64,000 nt of DNA from Streptomyces sp. 846.5 (lineage in GTDB: Bacteria; Actinomycetota; Actinomycetes; Streptomycetales; Streptomycetaceae): contig NZ_SOBN01000001.1 in NCBI RefSeq assembly GCF_004365705.1, forward strand, positions 3,954,001 through 4,018,000, read 5' to 3'. Both the position numbers and the translations under genes were made by a program. This document shows, in pieces, positions 28,001 through 37,221 of this stretch. Under the pieces are notes generated by a model. That model was not told where the DNA came from and did no database searches. It worked only from the letters and a program-made list of their open reading frames with translations. The number at the start of each line of letters is the position of its first letter. Positions within the stretch are counted from its first letter, which is position 1.

Positions 28001-28999
28001 TCAGAAGGCCATGGCGCGGTCGACGGCGTCGAGCACCCGGTCCAGGTCCGGCAGGAAGGCGTCCTCGACCCGCGACGGCGGGTAGGGGGCGAAGTAGCCG
28101 CCGACGCGCAGCACCGGGGCCTCCAGCGAGTAGAAGCAGCGCTCGGTGATCCGCGCCGCCAGCTCGGCCCCCATTCCCAGGAACACCGGGGCCTCGTGCA
28201 CCACCACGGCGCGCCCGGTGCGTTTGACCGACCGCTCCAGGGCGTCGAAGTCGACCGGGGACAGCGAGCGCAGGTCCACGACCTCCAGCTTCAGCCCGTC
28301 CTCGGCGGCGGCCTCGGCCGCCTCCAGGCAGACCTTCACCATCGGCCCGTAGGCGATCAGGGTCAGGTCGCTGCCGGAGCGGGCCACCCGGGCCTGGTGC
28401 AGGCCCAGCTCAGGAGCGCCGTTCGGGTCCAGCTGGCCCTTGTCCCAGTAGCGCCGCTTGGGCTCCAGGAAGATCACCGGGTCGTCCGAGGCGATGGCCT
28501 GGCGCAGCATCCAGTGCGCGTCCGCCGGGTTGGACGGGGCCACCACCTTCAGGCCGGCGGTGTGGGCGAAGTACGCCTCGTGGGACTCGCTGTGGTGCTC
28601 CACCGCGCCGATGCCGCCGGCGAAGGGGATCCGGATGGTCACCGGGAGCTTGATCTGGCCCAGCGCGCGGGCGTGCATCTTGGCGAGCTGGGTGACGATC
28701 TGGTCGAACGCCGGGTACACGAACCCGTCGAACTGGATCTCCACCACCGGGCGGTAGCCGCGCAGGGCCAGGCCGATCGCGGTGCCGACGATGCCGGACT
28801 CGGCCAGCGGGGTGTCGATCACCCGCTCCTCGCCGAAGTCCTTGTGCAAGCCGTCGGTGACCCGGAACACGCCCCCGAGGCGGCCCACGTCCTCGCCCAT
28901 GACCAGCGTCTTGGGGTTCTCGTCCAGGGAACGGCGCAGCGCCTCGTTGAGCGCCTGCACCATGGTCCAGGACTTCTTCTGGCCGGACTCGACCGCCAT
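28001..28999 (-). CDS. bkdB: Branched-chain 2-oxoacid dehydrogenase E1 beta
   Basis: 332 residues from ATG 28999, whose start overlaps the E1 alpha stop (ATGA). Family blocks include NPKTLVMGEDVGRLGGVFRV, DTPLAESGIVGTAIGLALRG, EIQFDGFVYPAFDQIVTQLA and VRIPFAGGIGAVEHHSESHE-like residues that close the thiamine-diphosphate site. The C-terminal transketolase domain ends VGGYFAPYPPSRVEDAFLPD. It pairs with E1 alpha as an alpha2beta2 decarboxylase. Length normal. Confidence 0.94.
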   Translation of the reverse strand: MAVESGQKKSWTMVQALNEALRRSLDENPKTLVMGEDVGRLGGVFRVTDGLHKDFGEERVIDTPLAESGIVGTAIGLALRGYRPVVEIQFDGFVYPAFDQIVTQLAKMHARALGQIKLPVTIRIPFAGGIGAVEHHSESHEAYFAHTAGLKVVAPSNPADAHWMLRQAIASDDPVIFLEPKRRYWDKGQLDPNGAPELGLHQARVARSGSDLTLIAYGPMVKVCLEAAEAAAEDGLKLEVVDLRSLSPVDFDALERSVKRTGRAVVVHEAPVFLGMGAELAARITERCFYSLEAPVLRVGGYFAPYPPSRVEDAFLPDLDRVLDAVDRAMAF

Positions 29000-30168
29000 C
29001 AGTCGTCCTCCCCGTCGCTCGTTTCGGCAGCCGCGCTCGCGAAGGAGGAGGCGTAGGCGAGGTAGCCCTCGCGCTCCTCGTCCACCAGGGCGTGCCCCTC
29101 CGCGTACACATGGTCGAAGATCGAGGAGGGGTCGGGATCCGGCATGGTCCGGACGCCCTCGCGGACCCGGCGGGCCAGCTGCTCGCTCTCGGCGTCCAGC
29201 GCGTCGAAGAAGGCGCCGTCCGCCCAGCCCTCGCGGACCAGGTAGGCCTTGAGCCGCTCGATCGGGTCCTTGAGCTTCCAGGACTCCAGTTCCTCGGCGA
29301 TCCGGTAGCGGGTCGGGTCGTCCGAGGTGGTGTGGGCGCCCATCCGGTAGGTGAAGGCCTCGATCAGCACCGGGCCCTGCCCGGTCCTGGCGTGGTCCAG
29401 GGCCCAACGGGTGACGGCCAGGCAGGCCAGCACGTCGTTGCCGTCCACTCGCACGCCGGGGAAGCCGAAGCCGGAGGCGCGGCGGTAGAGCGGCACCCGG
29501 GTCTGCTTCTCGGTGGGCTCGGAGATGGCCCACTGGTTGTTCTGGCAGAAGAACACCACCGGGGCCTGGTACACCGAGGCGAAGGTGAAGGCCTCGGAGA
29601 CGTCGCCCTGGCTGGAGGCGCCGTCGCCGAAGTAGGCGATCACGGCGTCGTCGGAGCCGTCCTTGGTGATGCCCATCGCGTAGCCGGTGGCGTGCAGCGT
29701 CTGCGAACCGATGACGATGGTGTAGAGGTGGAAGTTCTTCTCGTCCGGATCCCATCCGCCGTGGTTCACCCCCCGGAACATGCCCAGCAGGTTCAGCGGG
29801 TCCACGCCCTTGCACCAGGCCACGCCGTGCTCACGGTAGGTCGGGAAGGCGTAGTCGGTCGGCCTCATGGCCCGCCCGGAGCCGACCTGCGCGGCCTCCT
29901 GGCCCAGCAGCGAGGCCCACAGGCCCAGCTCGCCCTGGCGCTGCAGCGAGGTCGCCTCCGCGTCGAAGCGACGGACCAGGACCAGGTCCCGGTAGATGGA
30001 GCGCAACTCCTCCGGGGTGGTCTCCAGGGAGTAGTCCGGGTGTTCGACCCGTTCCCCCTCGGGGGTGAGCAGCTGTACCAGCTCCGGTGGGCCCGCGTCC
30101 GCGGTGCCACCGTTGGCGGCAGGGGCGATGGTGGGCGCCCCGGCCGTGCTGTCGACGGTCACGTTCAC
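28999..30168 (-). CDS. bkdA: Branched-chain 2-oxoacid dehydrogenase E1 alpha
   Basis: 389 residues from GTG 30168 with CGAGGAG upstream. The thiamine-diphosphate motif is GDGASSQGDVSEAFTFASVY ending in CQNNQWAI. TYRMGAHTTSDDPTRYR is the phosphorylation-loop region that also organises the active site. It decarboxylates branched-chain 2-oxoacids (from Val, Leu, Ile), providing acyl-CoA starters for branched fatty acids and polyketides. First gene of a three-gene operon reading left; it is divergent from a DevR-like response regulator. Confidence 0.94.
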   Translation of the reverse strand: MNVTVDSTAGAPTIAPAANGGTADAGPPELVQLLTPEGERVEHPDYSLETTPEELRSIYRDLVLVRRFDAEATSLQRQGELGLWASLLGQEAAQVGSGRAMRPTDYAFPTYREHGVAWCKGVDPLNLLGMFRGVNHGGWDPDEKNFHLYTIVIGSQTLHATGYAMGITKDGSDDAVIAYFGDGASSQGDVSEAFTFASVYQAPVVFFCQNNQWAISEPTEKQTRVPLYRRASGFGFPGVRVDGNDVLACLAVTRWALDHARTGQGPVLIEAFTYRMGAHTTSDDPTRYRIAEELESWKLKDPIERLKAYLVREGWADGAFFDALDAESEQLARRVREGVRTMPDPDPSSIFDHVYAEGHALVDEEREGYLAYASSFASAAAETSDGEDD

Positions 30169-30316
30169 TCCTCGGTCTCTCCGGTCTCCGTCTGTGTCCC
30201 TGGGTTAGGGCCAGTACCGGCCACCGGTCCGGTCGCCGTCTCCGTATCACTGCGCGGGGTGTGCGCGGGGTGCGGACCGGCGGTAGGTGTGCCCTGATCC
30301 TGCAGGAGAACGTTAC

Positions 30317-30344
30317 CCAGCGGAAGAGCCTGCTGCTCCGCTGG
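30317..30344. promoter_or_regulatory. Stem-loop between E1 alpha and the response regulator gene
   Basis: Perfect 8-bp arms CCAGCGGA and TCCGCTGG around a 12-nt loop with a further GAGC/GCTC pair inside. It lies in the 279-bp divergent control region, in the E1 alpha leader side. It could be an operator or an RNA structure; nothing distinguishes these. Confidence 0.4.
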
Positions 30345-30447
30345 TAGGACGTCCTCGTAACCTTCGAGTACCCCTTCCTGTGGCAAATCAGGCTATTTTC
30401 CGCCATCCGCCCATGTGGCCGGAGGCCTGCTGTGCAAATCTTGTGCC

Positions 30448-31101
30448 ATGAAACAATCCGGGCATATCAGGGTTTTTCTCCTCGACGACCATGAGGTCGT
30501 CCGCCGGGGCGTCCATGAGCTGCTCTCGCTGGACGACGACATCGAGATCGTCGGCGAGGCCGGCACCGCCGCCGAGGCGCTGACCCGCATCCCGGTCACC
30601 CGTCCCGACGTGGCGGTGCTGGACGTGCGCCTGCCCGACGGCAGCGGGGTGGAGGTCTGCCGCGAGATCCGCTCGCGGCAGCCGGAGACCAAGTGCCTGA
30701 TGCTCACCTCGTTCTCCGACGACGAGGCGCTGTTCGACGCGATCATGGCCGGGGCCGCCGGCTACGTCCTCAAGGCGATCCGCGGCACCGACCTGCTCTC
30801 GGCGGTGCGCGACGTCGCCGCCGGCAGGTCGCTGCTGGACCCGGTCGCCACCGGCCGGGTGCTGGCCCGGCTGCGCGAGGGCAACCAGGAGGACGAGCGG
30901 CTCAGCGGGCTGACCAAGCAGGAACGCCGGATCCTGGACCTGATCGGCGAGGGGATGACCAACCGGCAGATCGGCCATGAGCTGCACCTCGCCGAGAAGA
31001 CCGTGAAGAACTACGTCTCCAGCCTGCTCGCCAAGCTCGGCATGGAGCGCCGCACCCAGGCCGCGGCCTACGTGGCGAGGATGCACGCCGAGGAGCGCTG
31101 A
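30448..31101 (+). CDS. DevR/DosR-like response regulator (NarL/LuxR type)
   Basis: 217 residues from ATG 30448. The receiver has the acidic pair in [18 protein letters not shown], phospho-Asp in [13 protein letters not shown], Thr in LMLTSF and Lys in YVLKAIRG. The LuxR-type helix-turn-helix reads [20 protein letters not shown] and [20 protein letters not shown] followed by [12 protein letters not shown]. The receiver, the RSLLDPV segment and the GMERRTQAA tail match Mycobacterium tuberculosis DevR/DosR closely, so it belongs to that hypoxia/redox-responding clade. No histidine kinase is adjacent, so it is an orphan here. Start TTG/ATG upstream rejected for lack of conservation. Confidence 0.88.
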   Translation: MKQSGHIRVFLLDDHEVVRRGVHELLSLDDDIEIVGEAGTAAEALTRIPVTRPDVAVLDVRLPDGSGVEVCREIRSRQPETKCLMLTSFSDDEALFDAIMAGAAGYVLKAIRGTDLLSAVRDVAAGRSLLDPVATGRVLARLREGNQEDERLSGLTKQERRILDLIGEGMTNRQIGHELHLAEKTVKNYVSSLLAKLGMERRTQAAAYVARMHAEER

Positions 31102-31184
31102 AGCGCGCTGACGCCGGATCAGCCGGAGACCGCCGCTGTCAAGTGGTCGCCTTTCCCAGCTGCATCAGCAGTACCATCAGCAAC

Positions 31185-32240
31185 GTGACGCAGGCTCAGA
31201 CACCGGCGGCGCTGCTGGACAGGGTGCACGGGATCCCGGTCGCCGGGGTGCTGGAGCGCTACGACCTCCCCGACGCCTACCCGGAGCTGACGGTGGAACG
31301 GGTCAGCCAGGGCCTGCTCAACCGAGGGGTGAGGATCAGCGGGCCGCACGGCGGCTACTTCCTCAAGCAGTACCTGGACGACGCCGGGCACGCGTCCGGC
31401 GCCGCCATCGCCGCGCAGCACCGGGCCATAGCGGCACTGCGCGACCGCGGCCTGCCGACCGCTCCCCCGCTCACCGCCAGGGACGGCCGCAGCAGCGTGC
31501 TGCTGCGCGGCCGCCGCTACGCCCTGTTCCCCTGGGTCGAGGGGAGCCACCGCACCGGCCGCTCGCTGGACCGGGAGGAGTGCACCGCCCTGGGCACCCT
31601 GCTCGGCCGGATCCACAGCACCCTGGCCGAGCTGCACCCGCCGGTGCCGCAGCCCCGCTCACTGCCGAGCGCCGATCCGGCGCAGACCGAGCGCACCATC
31701 GCCGACCTGCTGGAACGCTCCCAGCTGCGGACCCCGCAGGAGCCCTTCGACGCGCTGGCCAGGGAGCGGCTGCGGGAGCGCCGCGAGCTGCTGGCCGGCT
31801 ACCGGCACCGCAGGCCGCAGCCGGACGCGGCGCCGTCCTCCGGCTGGGTGCACGGCGACTTCCACCATCTGAACCTGCTCTACCGGGACGCCGCCCCGGT
31901 GGCCGTCCTGGACTGGGACCGGCTCGGGATCAAGCCCTGCGCGGAGGAGGCGGTCCGGGCCTCGACGTTGTTCTTCAACCATCCCGAGACCGGGGTGCTC
32001 GACCTGTCCCGGGTGCGCCACTACGCCCGCGGCTACCGCGAGGCCTCCGGCAGCAGCCCGGAGCACCTGGCCGCCGCAGTGCACCGGGTGTGGTGGGAGC
32101 GGCTGAACGACTTCTGGATACTGCGCTGGCGCTACCAGCGCCGGGACGAGCGGGCGGACCCGCTGTTCCCGGCGGCGGCGGCGCAGTTGGTGTGGTGGTG
32201 CGAGGAGTACGAGCAGGTCCTCGACGCCTGCGTGAACTGA
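31185..32240 (+). CDS. APH-fold phosphotransferase / kinase-like protein
   Basis: 351 residues from GTG 31185 (an upstream GTG at 31143 is possible but adds an odd Ser-rich leader). The aminoglycoside-phosphotransferase fold shows the catalytic loop GWVHGDFHHLNLLYRDAAP (HGDxxxxN) and the metal site VAVLDWDRLG. The ATP-side lobe begins VSQGLLNRGVRIS and YFLKQYL (Lys in the beta3 position). Relatives phosphorylate small molecules such as homoserine, choline or antibiotics. Substrate is unknown. It is convergent with a Ser/Thr kinase gene only 7 nt away. Confidence 0.82.
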   Translation: MTQAQTPAALLDRVHGIPVAGVLERYDLPDAYPELTVERVSQGLLNRGVRISGPHGGYFLKQYLDDAGHASGAAIAAQHRAIAALRDRGLPTAPPLTARDGRSSVLLRGRRYALFPWVEGSHRTGRSLDREECTALGTLLGRIHSTLAELHPPVPQPRSLPSADPAQTERTIADLLERSQLRTPQEPFDALARERLRERRELLAGYRHRRPQPDAAPSSGWVHGDFHHLNLLYRDAAPVAVLDWDRLGIKPCAEEAVRASTLFFNHPETGVLDLSRVRHYARGYREASGSSPEHLAAAVHRVWWERLNDFWILRWRYQRRDERADPLFPAAAAQLVWWCEEYEQVLDACVN

Positions 32241-32247
32241 GCCGGGC

Positions 32248-33909
32248 TCAGGAGGCGGGCACGCTGCTGGAGGCCGACGGGGGACCGGCGGCACCGGTCT
32301 GCTTGCCCGTCGCCGTACTGCTCGGGCCGGCCGACTGGCTCGCCGGTGCACTCGCGCTGCCGGACGCCGACGCCGAGGCGCTCGGGCTGGTACTGAGGCT
32401 CGCGCTGGGCGAGCTCGACGCCGACGCCGAACTGCTGGCCGTGTTCCGGTTGCCGGTGAACGACGGGGTGGTCGGCGGCTGGGTGCTCGGGGTGGCGCTG
32501 GCCGTGGGGCTGGTGGACTCGGTGGGGGACTGCGAGGCCGTCGTGTCCGAGGGCGTGACCGCGGCGGACGAACTGGTGGAGGCCCCCGGGTTCCCGCTGT
32601 TGCCCTGGTTCGCCAGCACCACGCCGATGGTGATCGCCGCGATGGCGACCAGGACCGCGATCACCGCGAAGACGGTCCGGCGGTTGCCGTCGCCCTCGCC
32701 GTTCCCGTCGTTCGGGTCCCGGTGACGGGGCGGGACCGCGCTGCCGGGGTCGGCCGGCATGGCCCGGGTGCCCATCGGCGGGGTGCCGACGGTGCGGCCG
32801 ACCACCGTGGGCGCCATCGCGGCGGCCGCGGCGCTCGGCAGCAGCTCGGTCGGTCCGGTGGCCGAGCCCAGGGTGCGCAGGGCGTGCTGCAGATGGGCCC
32901 GGAACTCGTCCGCGCTCTGGAAGCGGTCGTCCGGCTCCTTGGCCAGCGAGCGCAGCACCAGGGCGTCCAGCGAGGCCGGGACCCGGGAGTTGGCCTGCGA
33001 CGGCGGCACCGGCAGGTCCTGGACGTGCTGGTACACCACCGACAGCGGGGTGTCCCCGGTGAACGGCGGACGCAGCGTCAGCAGCTCGTAGAGCATGCAG
33101 CCGGTCGCGTAGAGGTCGGAGCGGTGGTCCACGGCCTTGCCGAGGGCCTGCTCGGGCGACAGGTACTGCGGGGTGCCCATGACCATGCCGGTCTGGGTCA
33201 TGGTGCTGGTCGCACCGGTGAGCGCGCGGGCGATGCCGAAGTCCATCACCTTGACCGCACCGGTGTTGGTGATGATGACGTTCGCCGGCTTGATGTCCCG
33301 GTGCACGATGCCGTGGCGGTGGCTGTAGGCCAGTGCCTCCAGGATCCCGGCGGTGATGATCAGGGCCTGGCTGACCGGCGGCGGCTCGTCGCCCTGCAGC
33401 AGCTCGCGGACCGTGTGGCCCTCGACCAGCTCCATCACGATGTAGGGGACGGTCTCGCCGCGCTGCGCCTCCTCGCCGGTGTCGTAGACGGCGACGACGG
33501 CGTGGTGGTTGAGCGAGGCGACCGAGTGCGCCTCACGGGTGAAGCGGATCCGCGCGGTGGTGTCCTCGGCCAGTTCCGGACGGAGCACCTTGATGGCGAC
33601 GGTGCGGCCGAGCCGCACGTCCCTGGCCGCGAAGACCTCGGCCATGCCGCCCCGGCCCAGACGGTGCGTCAGCCGGTAGCGGCCCTCGCCGAAGACGGAC
33701 AGACCGCTGGTGGAGCTGACCGAGGGCTCGTCGGGGACGGGACCCTGACCGGGGGCGCCGGAGTAGGGGTTGCCCTGGGCCGGCGTCGAGGCGGGGTCGC
33801 CGTAGCCGTAGCCGCCGTACCCGGGGGCGCCGTAGCCAGGGGCTCCGCCGCCCTGTGTGCCACCCGGTCCGGTGCCTGCCCCGCCGTCGGCCTGCTCGTT
33901 GTCTGCCAT
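32248..33909 (-). CDS. Membrane Ser/Thr protein kinase (PknB-like, no PASTA)
   Basis: 553 residues from ATG 33909. A Gly/Tyr/Pro-rich head (about 60 residues) precedes a complete Hanks kinase: GRYRLTHRLGRGGMAEVFAA, VAIKVLRPEL (catalytic Lys), IVHRDIKPANVIIT, VKVMDFGIAR and GTPQYLSPEQALG. One membrane helix (about residues 405-427, VFAVIAVLVAIAAITIGVVL) leads to an extracellular tail of about 125 Ser/Thr/Ala/Pro residues with no PASTA repeats. It probably senses an outside or wall signal and phosphorylates cytoplasmic targets. Next to a second kinase in the same direction. Confidence 0.92.
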   Translation of the reverse strand: MADNEQADGGAGTGPGGTQGGGAPGYGAPGYGGYGYGDPASTPAQGNPYSGAPGQGPVPDEPSVSSTSGLSVFGEGRYRLTHRLGRGGMAEVFAARDVRLGRTVAIKVLRPELAEDTTARIRFTREAHSVASLNHHAVVAVYDTGEEAQRGETVPYIVMELVEGHTVRELLQGDEPPPVSQALIITAGILEALAYSHRHGIVHRDIKPANVIITNTGAVKVMDFGIARALTGATSTMTQTGMVMGTPQYLSPEQALGKAVDHRSDLYATGCMLYELLTLRPPFTGDTPLSVVYQHVQDLPVPPSQANSRVPASLDALVLRSLAKEPDDRFQSADEFRAHLQHALRTLGSATGPTELLPSAAAAAMAPTVVGRTVGTPPMGTRAMPADPGSAVPPRHRDPNDGNGEGDGNRRTVFAVIAVLVAIAAITIGVVLANQGNSGNPGASTSSSAAVTPSDTTASQSPTESTSPTASATPSTQPPTTPSFTGNRNTASSSASASSSPSASLSTSPSASASASGSASAPASQSAGPSSTATGKQTGAAGPPSASSSVPAS

Positions 33910-34099
33910 TACTCTCCGCCGTCGGTCGTTCGCCTGTGCACCGCTCCCCCGCATTCCGCTCGCGGAAGCTCACCCTTGCCCGCCCTGGTCGCACTCCGCG
34001 CACGAGGCGCCGACCGGTAGGACCCAGCAGGTGCACGCTACTGGTTTTTCGCAGCGCACGTGTTCACCGATCACCGTGTGGGCCCGGCCGGGGCCCGGT

Positions 34100-35626
34100 T
34101 CAGCCCAGTCCGGCCGAGCCGTCCGGGGCCGGCGCGGCGGCGACCGGGCCGAGCCGGCCGGAGCCGTTGTTGGTGGTGCTCGAACCGGAACCGTTGCTCT
34201 GCAGGGCCAGCACCAGGATCAGCACCAGCAGCACCAGGACACCCACGATCACACCGACCACGGCGGCCGCGGCCCCGCAGCCCCGACCGCCCTTGGGGAT
34301 GGGGGTGTTCGGCTGCTGCCCGGGGTTGATCGGCCTGCCGATCGGGCGTGGGACGGGCGTTCCCGGGCGCAGCGGCTGGGGGATCGGGGTCGGCCGCGGC
34401 ATCGGGGTGGGCGGCGGGGTCGGCCGGTAGGGCGGCGGAGTCTGTGCGCCCTGCTGCATACCTACCTGTGGATACGGTGTCGGCGTCTGCGGCACTCCGG
34501 GGCGGGCGTACGGTGGCGGCGTCGGCCCGGGAGCGAAGTTCTGCGGCGGCTGGGACTGCAGCATCGAAGGCTGGGGCATCGGGTACTGGGGCGGCATCGG
34601 CTGCTGCTGGTACGGCTGCTGCTGCGGGGGCATCGTGCCCAGCTGACCCTGCGCGGGCGGGAAGACCGCGTTCGCGCCGGAGCCGCCGACATTGGTCACC
34701 CGCGGGCCCTCGCCGATGATCAGCGGGGTGTTGGCGCCGCCGGCCCCGGCCAGCCGCTCGCACTCCTCGCGCATCTCGTCGGCGCTCTGGAAGCGGTGCC
34801 CCGGATCCTTCCGCAGCGCCCGCGCCACCAGCGCGTCCACCGCGGGGGTGACGGCGGCGTTGAAGGAGGACGGCGCCGGCGGGGTGTCCTGGACGTGCTG
34901 GTAGGCCATCCCCAGCGCGGTGTCGGACTCGAACGGCAGCCGTCCGGTGAGCAGCTCGAAGAGCAGGCAGCCGACCGAGTAGAGGTCGGAGCGGGCGTCC
35001 ACGGCCTTGCCGAGGGCCTGCTCCGGCGAGAGGTACTGGGGGGTGCCGACGACCATACCGGTCTGCGTCATCGACGTCACCCCGGACTGCATCGCCCTGG
35101 CGATGCCGAAGTCCATCACCTTGACCGTGTTGCGCCTGGTCAGCATGACGTTGGCGGGCTTGATGTCGCGGTGCACCAACCCCTGTTCGTGCGAGGCGCC
35201 GAGGGCCGCCAGCACATCGCCGGTGATCTTCAGCGCCTTGTCGGTGGGCATGGCGCCGTGCGCGGCGATGTCGTCCCTGAGCACCGAGCTGAGCGAACCG
35301 CCCTCGATGTACTCCATGACGATGAAGGGGGCGTGCGCCCCGTCCTCGTTGACGTCCTCGCCGCTGTCGAACACCGAGACGATATTGGGGTGGTTGAGCC
35401 TGGCGACCGCCTGCGCCTCACGCCGGAAGCGCTCGCGGAACGAGGGCTCGGCGCTCATGTTGCCGAGCATGCTCTTCACCGCCACCGGGCGGTCCAGAAC
35501 CGTGTCGTCCGCGAGGTGGACCGTCGCCATCCCGCCCTGCCCGAGCAAATCCCGCAGCAGGTAACGGCCGTGACCGACTGTCCGCCCCGCTGCGCCGCTC
35601 TGCCCGCTGCTGCCCTGCTCGCTCAT
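34100..35626 (-). CDS. Membrane Ser/Thr protein kinase (second copy)
   Basis: 508 residues from ATG 35626. Kinase motifs are GRYLLRDLLGQGGMATVHLA, VAVKSMLGNM, LVHRDIKPANVMLT, VKVMDFGIAR and GTPQYLSPEQALGKAVDARS, nearly the same activation segment as the kinase next door. A long Pro/Gln-rich linker (about 300-445) leads to one membrane helix near the C terminus (VVGVIVGVLVLLVLILVLAL) and a short outer tail of about 35 residues without PASTA domains. The head-to-tail pair suggests an old duplication. The gap between them is about 190 nt. Confidence 0.92.
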   Translation of the reverse strand: MSEQGSSGQSGAAGRTVGHGRYLLRDLLGQGGMATVHLADDTVLDRPVAVKSMLGNMSAEPSFRERFRREAQAVARLNHPNIVSVFDSGEDVNEDGAHAPFIVMEYIEGGSLSSVLRDDIAAHGAMPTDKALKITGDVLAALGASHEQGLVHRDIKPANVMLTRRNTVKVMDFGIARAMQSGVTSMTQTGMVVGTPQYLSPEQALGKAVDARSDLYSVGCLLFELLTGRLPFESDTALGMAYQHVQDTPPAPSSFNAAVTPAVDALVARALRKDPGHRFQSADEMREECERLAGAGGANTPLIIGEGPRVTNVGGSGANAVFPPAQGQLGTMPPQQQPYQQQPMPPQYPMPQPSMLQSQPPQNFAPGPTPPPYARPGVPQTPTPYPQVGMQQGAQTPPPYRPTPPPTPMPRPTPIPQPLRPGTPVPRPIGRPINPGQQPNTPIPKGGRGCGAAAAVVGVIVGVLVLLVLILVLALQSNGSGSSTTNNGSGRLGPVAAAPAPDGSAGLG

Positions 35627-35742
35627 CTGTCTTCTCTTCTCCCCCACGGCCTCAGGGGATCAGGCTAGCGGGCCGTACGGACAGGCGTCGCAGCGCCATC
35701 GGACCGAATCCGGTCCGTGACCGCGCTCCGGCGCCGGTCCCG

Positions 35743-36342
35743 CTACAGGTAGGGGCCCGAACGCAGGTGTCCCTGGCCGTCGTCGCCCTCGTCCAGACCA
35801 CCTTGGCCGGGCGGCAGCGCCCGTCGCATCTGCTCCAACTGCGCCCTGGCAGCCATCTGTTGGGCGAACAGTGCGGTCTGGATGCCGTGGAAGAGGCCTT
35901 CCAGCCACCCCACCAGCTGAGCCTGCGCGATCCGCAGCTCGGCCTCGCTGGGGATGGCCTCCTCGGTGAACGGCAGCGACAGCCGCTCCAGCTCCTCCAC
36001 GAGCTCCGGCGCGAGACCCGCCTCCAGCTCCTTGACCGAACTGGCGTGGATCTCCTTGAGCCGGACCCGGCTGGCCTCGTCCAGCGGCGCCTGCCGGACC
36101 TCCTCCAGCAGCTGCTTGATCATGCTGCCGATCCGCATGACCTTCGCCGGCTGCTCGACCATCTCGGTGATGGGCAGCTCACGGGGCTCACCCTCGGCCG
36201 TCGCCCCCTCATCCTCCGAGGCCGGGCGGCGGGCTCCGCCGGGGAGTGCCCCCACGGGCATCCCGTCTGGGCCGACGATCAGGACCTGGGGGCCGTGGGG
36301 GCCGTCTTCGGGCCGCGCGTTCGGGCTGTTCATAGCCGTCAT
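35743..36342 (-). CDS. bpa: Bacterial proteasome activator Bpa/PafE-like
   Basis: 199 residues from ATG 36342 (or ATG 36333). The core matches mycobacterial Bpa (DUF2587): VEQPAKVMRIGSMIKQLLEE, APLDEASRVRLKEIH, LAPELVEELERLSLPFTEEA and AQLVGWLEGLFHGIQTALFA followed by QQMAARAQLEQMRRALPPG. Bpa forms a dodecameric ring that opens the 20S proteasome without ATP. The C terminus that docks into the proteasome is SGPYL rather than the GQYL known in mycobacteria. The N-terminal 45 residues are disordered. No proteasome genes are in the window. Confidence 0.9.
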   Translation of the reverse strand: MTAMNSPNARPEDGPHGPQVLIVGPDGMPVGALPGGARRPASEDEGATAEGEPRELPITEMVEQPAKVMRIGSMIKQLLEEVRQAPLDEASRVRLKEIHASSVKELEAGLAPELVEELERLSLPFTEEAIPSEAELRIAQAQLVGWLEGLFHGIQTALFAQQMAARAQLEQMRRALPPGQGGLDEGDDGQGHLRSGPYL

Positions 36343-36435
36343 TCTGCCCCAACGGACCGGCTTTGGGGCGGCAGCCCAGAGAACACCTGTACGGCCTGGG
36401 CCACGGACGCCGGATCCCGTCGCCCACATCCGCCG

Positions 36436-37221
36436 CTACACCCGCCGCAGCCGCCAGCCGAAAAGCGCGGCCCCGCAGCCGATCAGCGACAGACCCATCC
36501 CGAGCGGCAGCAGCCTGCGGCTCAGCAGCTCCCGCGCGGATCCGCCGCGCGCGGCAACCGGCTGACCCGGGAGCGGTTTCGCCGCCAGCGCATCGGGCCC
36601 GAGCGGCGGCGGACCCCCGCGCGGCGGCGTCCGACCGGGTTTCTGGTCCTCGGACGTCCGGGAGTGGCGCGAGCCGGCCCCCGCCGTAACGCTCGGCGTA
36701 CCCGCGGCAGCCACGGCGCTCGACGCGGCGGCGGCCACCGGGGACGAGTCCGTGCCGGGGGTCCGGACCGGCGACCCGGGGAGGGCCGCCGGGAACAAGG
36801 TGCTGAGCACCGGCACCGGGAACACCGACGACGACGCCGAAGCACAGTCCGACGGCGACCCGGGCTTCGAGGGCGCAGCCTTCGGGGAGGCCGAAGCCGA
36901 GGAGACCGGCTCGGTGGGGCCCGGCCTGGACGGGACGGGCTTGACCGGGGCCGGCTTCGAAGGGTGCGGCTTCGGGGGCGCTGCGGGGCCCGACGGCGCC
37001 GTCTCCGTCCGGCCGCCCTCCCTCGGCCACACCAGCCGGACGCTCCCGCCGCCCGGCAGCCGCACCAGCAGCCCGTCGGGCCGGTACGGGGCCGGCGTAC
37101 GGCCCCCCTGTGCGGGTTGCGCGGCCACAGCCGCAGGCACCGGGCCGACCGCCAGCGCGACCCCCAGCCCCAGCAGCAGGGCGGTGCCCCGCACAGCAGC
37201 GGAGGGCGAGGACATGGCCAT
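36436..37221 (-). CDS. Exported Pro/Ser-rich protein with C-terminal membrane anchor
   Basis: 261 residues from ATG 37221 with GGAGGG upstream. A signal peptide (GTALLLGLGVALAVGPVPAA, cleavage near AVAA) is followed by about 170 residues rich in Pro, Ser and Ala, with no recognisable fold. A final hydrophobic stretch (LLPLGMGLSLIGCGAALFGW) and RLRR tail make a membrane anchor resembling a sortase tail, but no LPxTG is visible. Likely a surface protein of unknown role. It is 93 nt from the Bpa gene in the same direction. Confidence 0.6.
   Translation of the reverse strand: MAMSSPSAAVRGTALLLGLGVALAVGPVPAAVAAQPAQGGRTPAPYRPDGLLVRLPGGGSVRLVWPREGGRTETAPSGPAAPPKPHPSKPAPVKPVPSRPGPTEPVSSASASPKAAPSKPGSPSDCASASSSVFPVPVLSTLFPAALPGSPVRTPGTDSSPVAAAASSAVAAAGTPSVTAGAGSRHSRTSEDQKPGRTPPRGGPPPLGPDALAAKPLPGQPVAARGGSARELLSRRLLPLGMGLSLIGCGAALFGWRLRRV

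Noticed and set aside
30169-30447. DevR/DosR box in the divergent region
   Set aside because: Only a partial GGACGTCC palindrome (30347-30354) is present, not the full 20-bp DosR motif, so I do not annotate a site.
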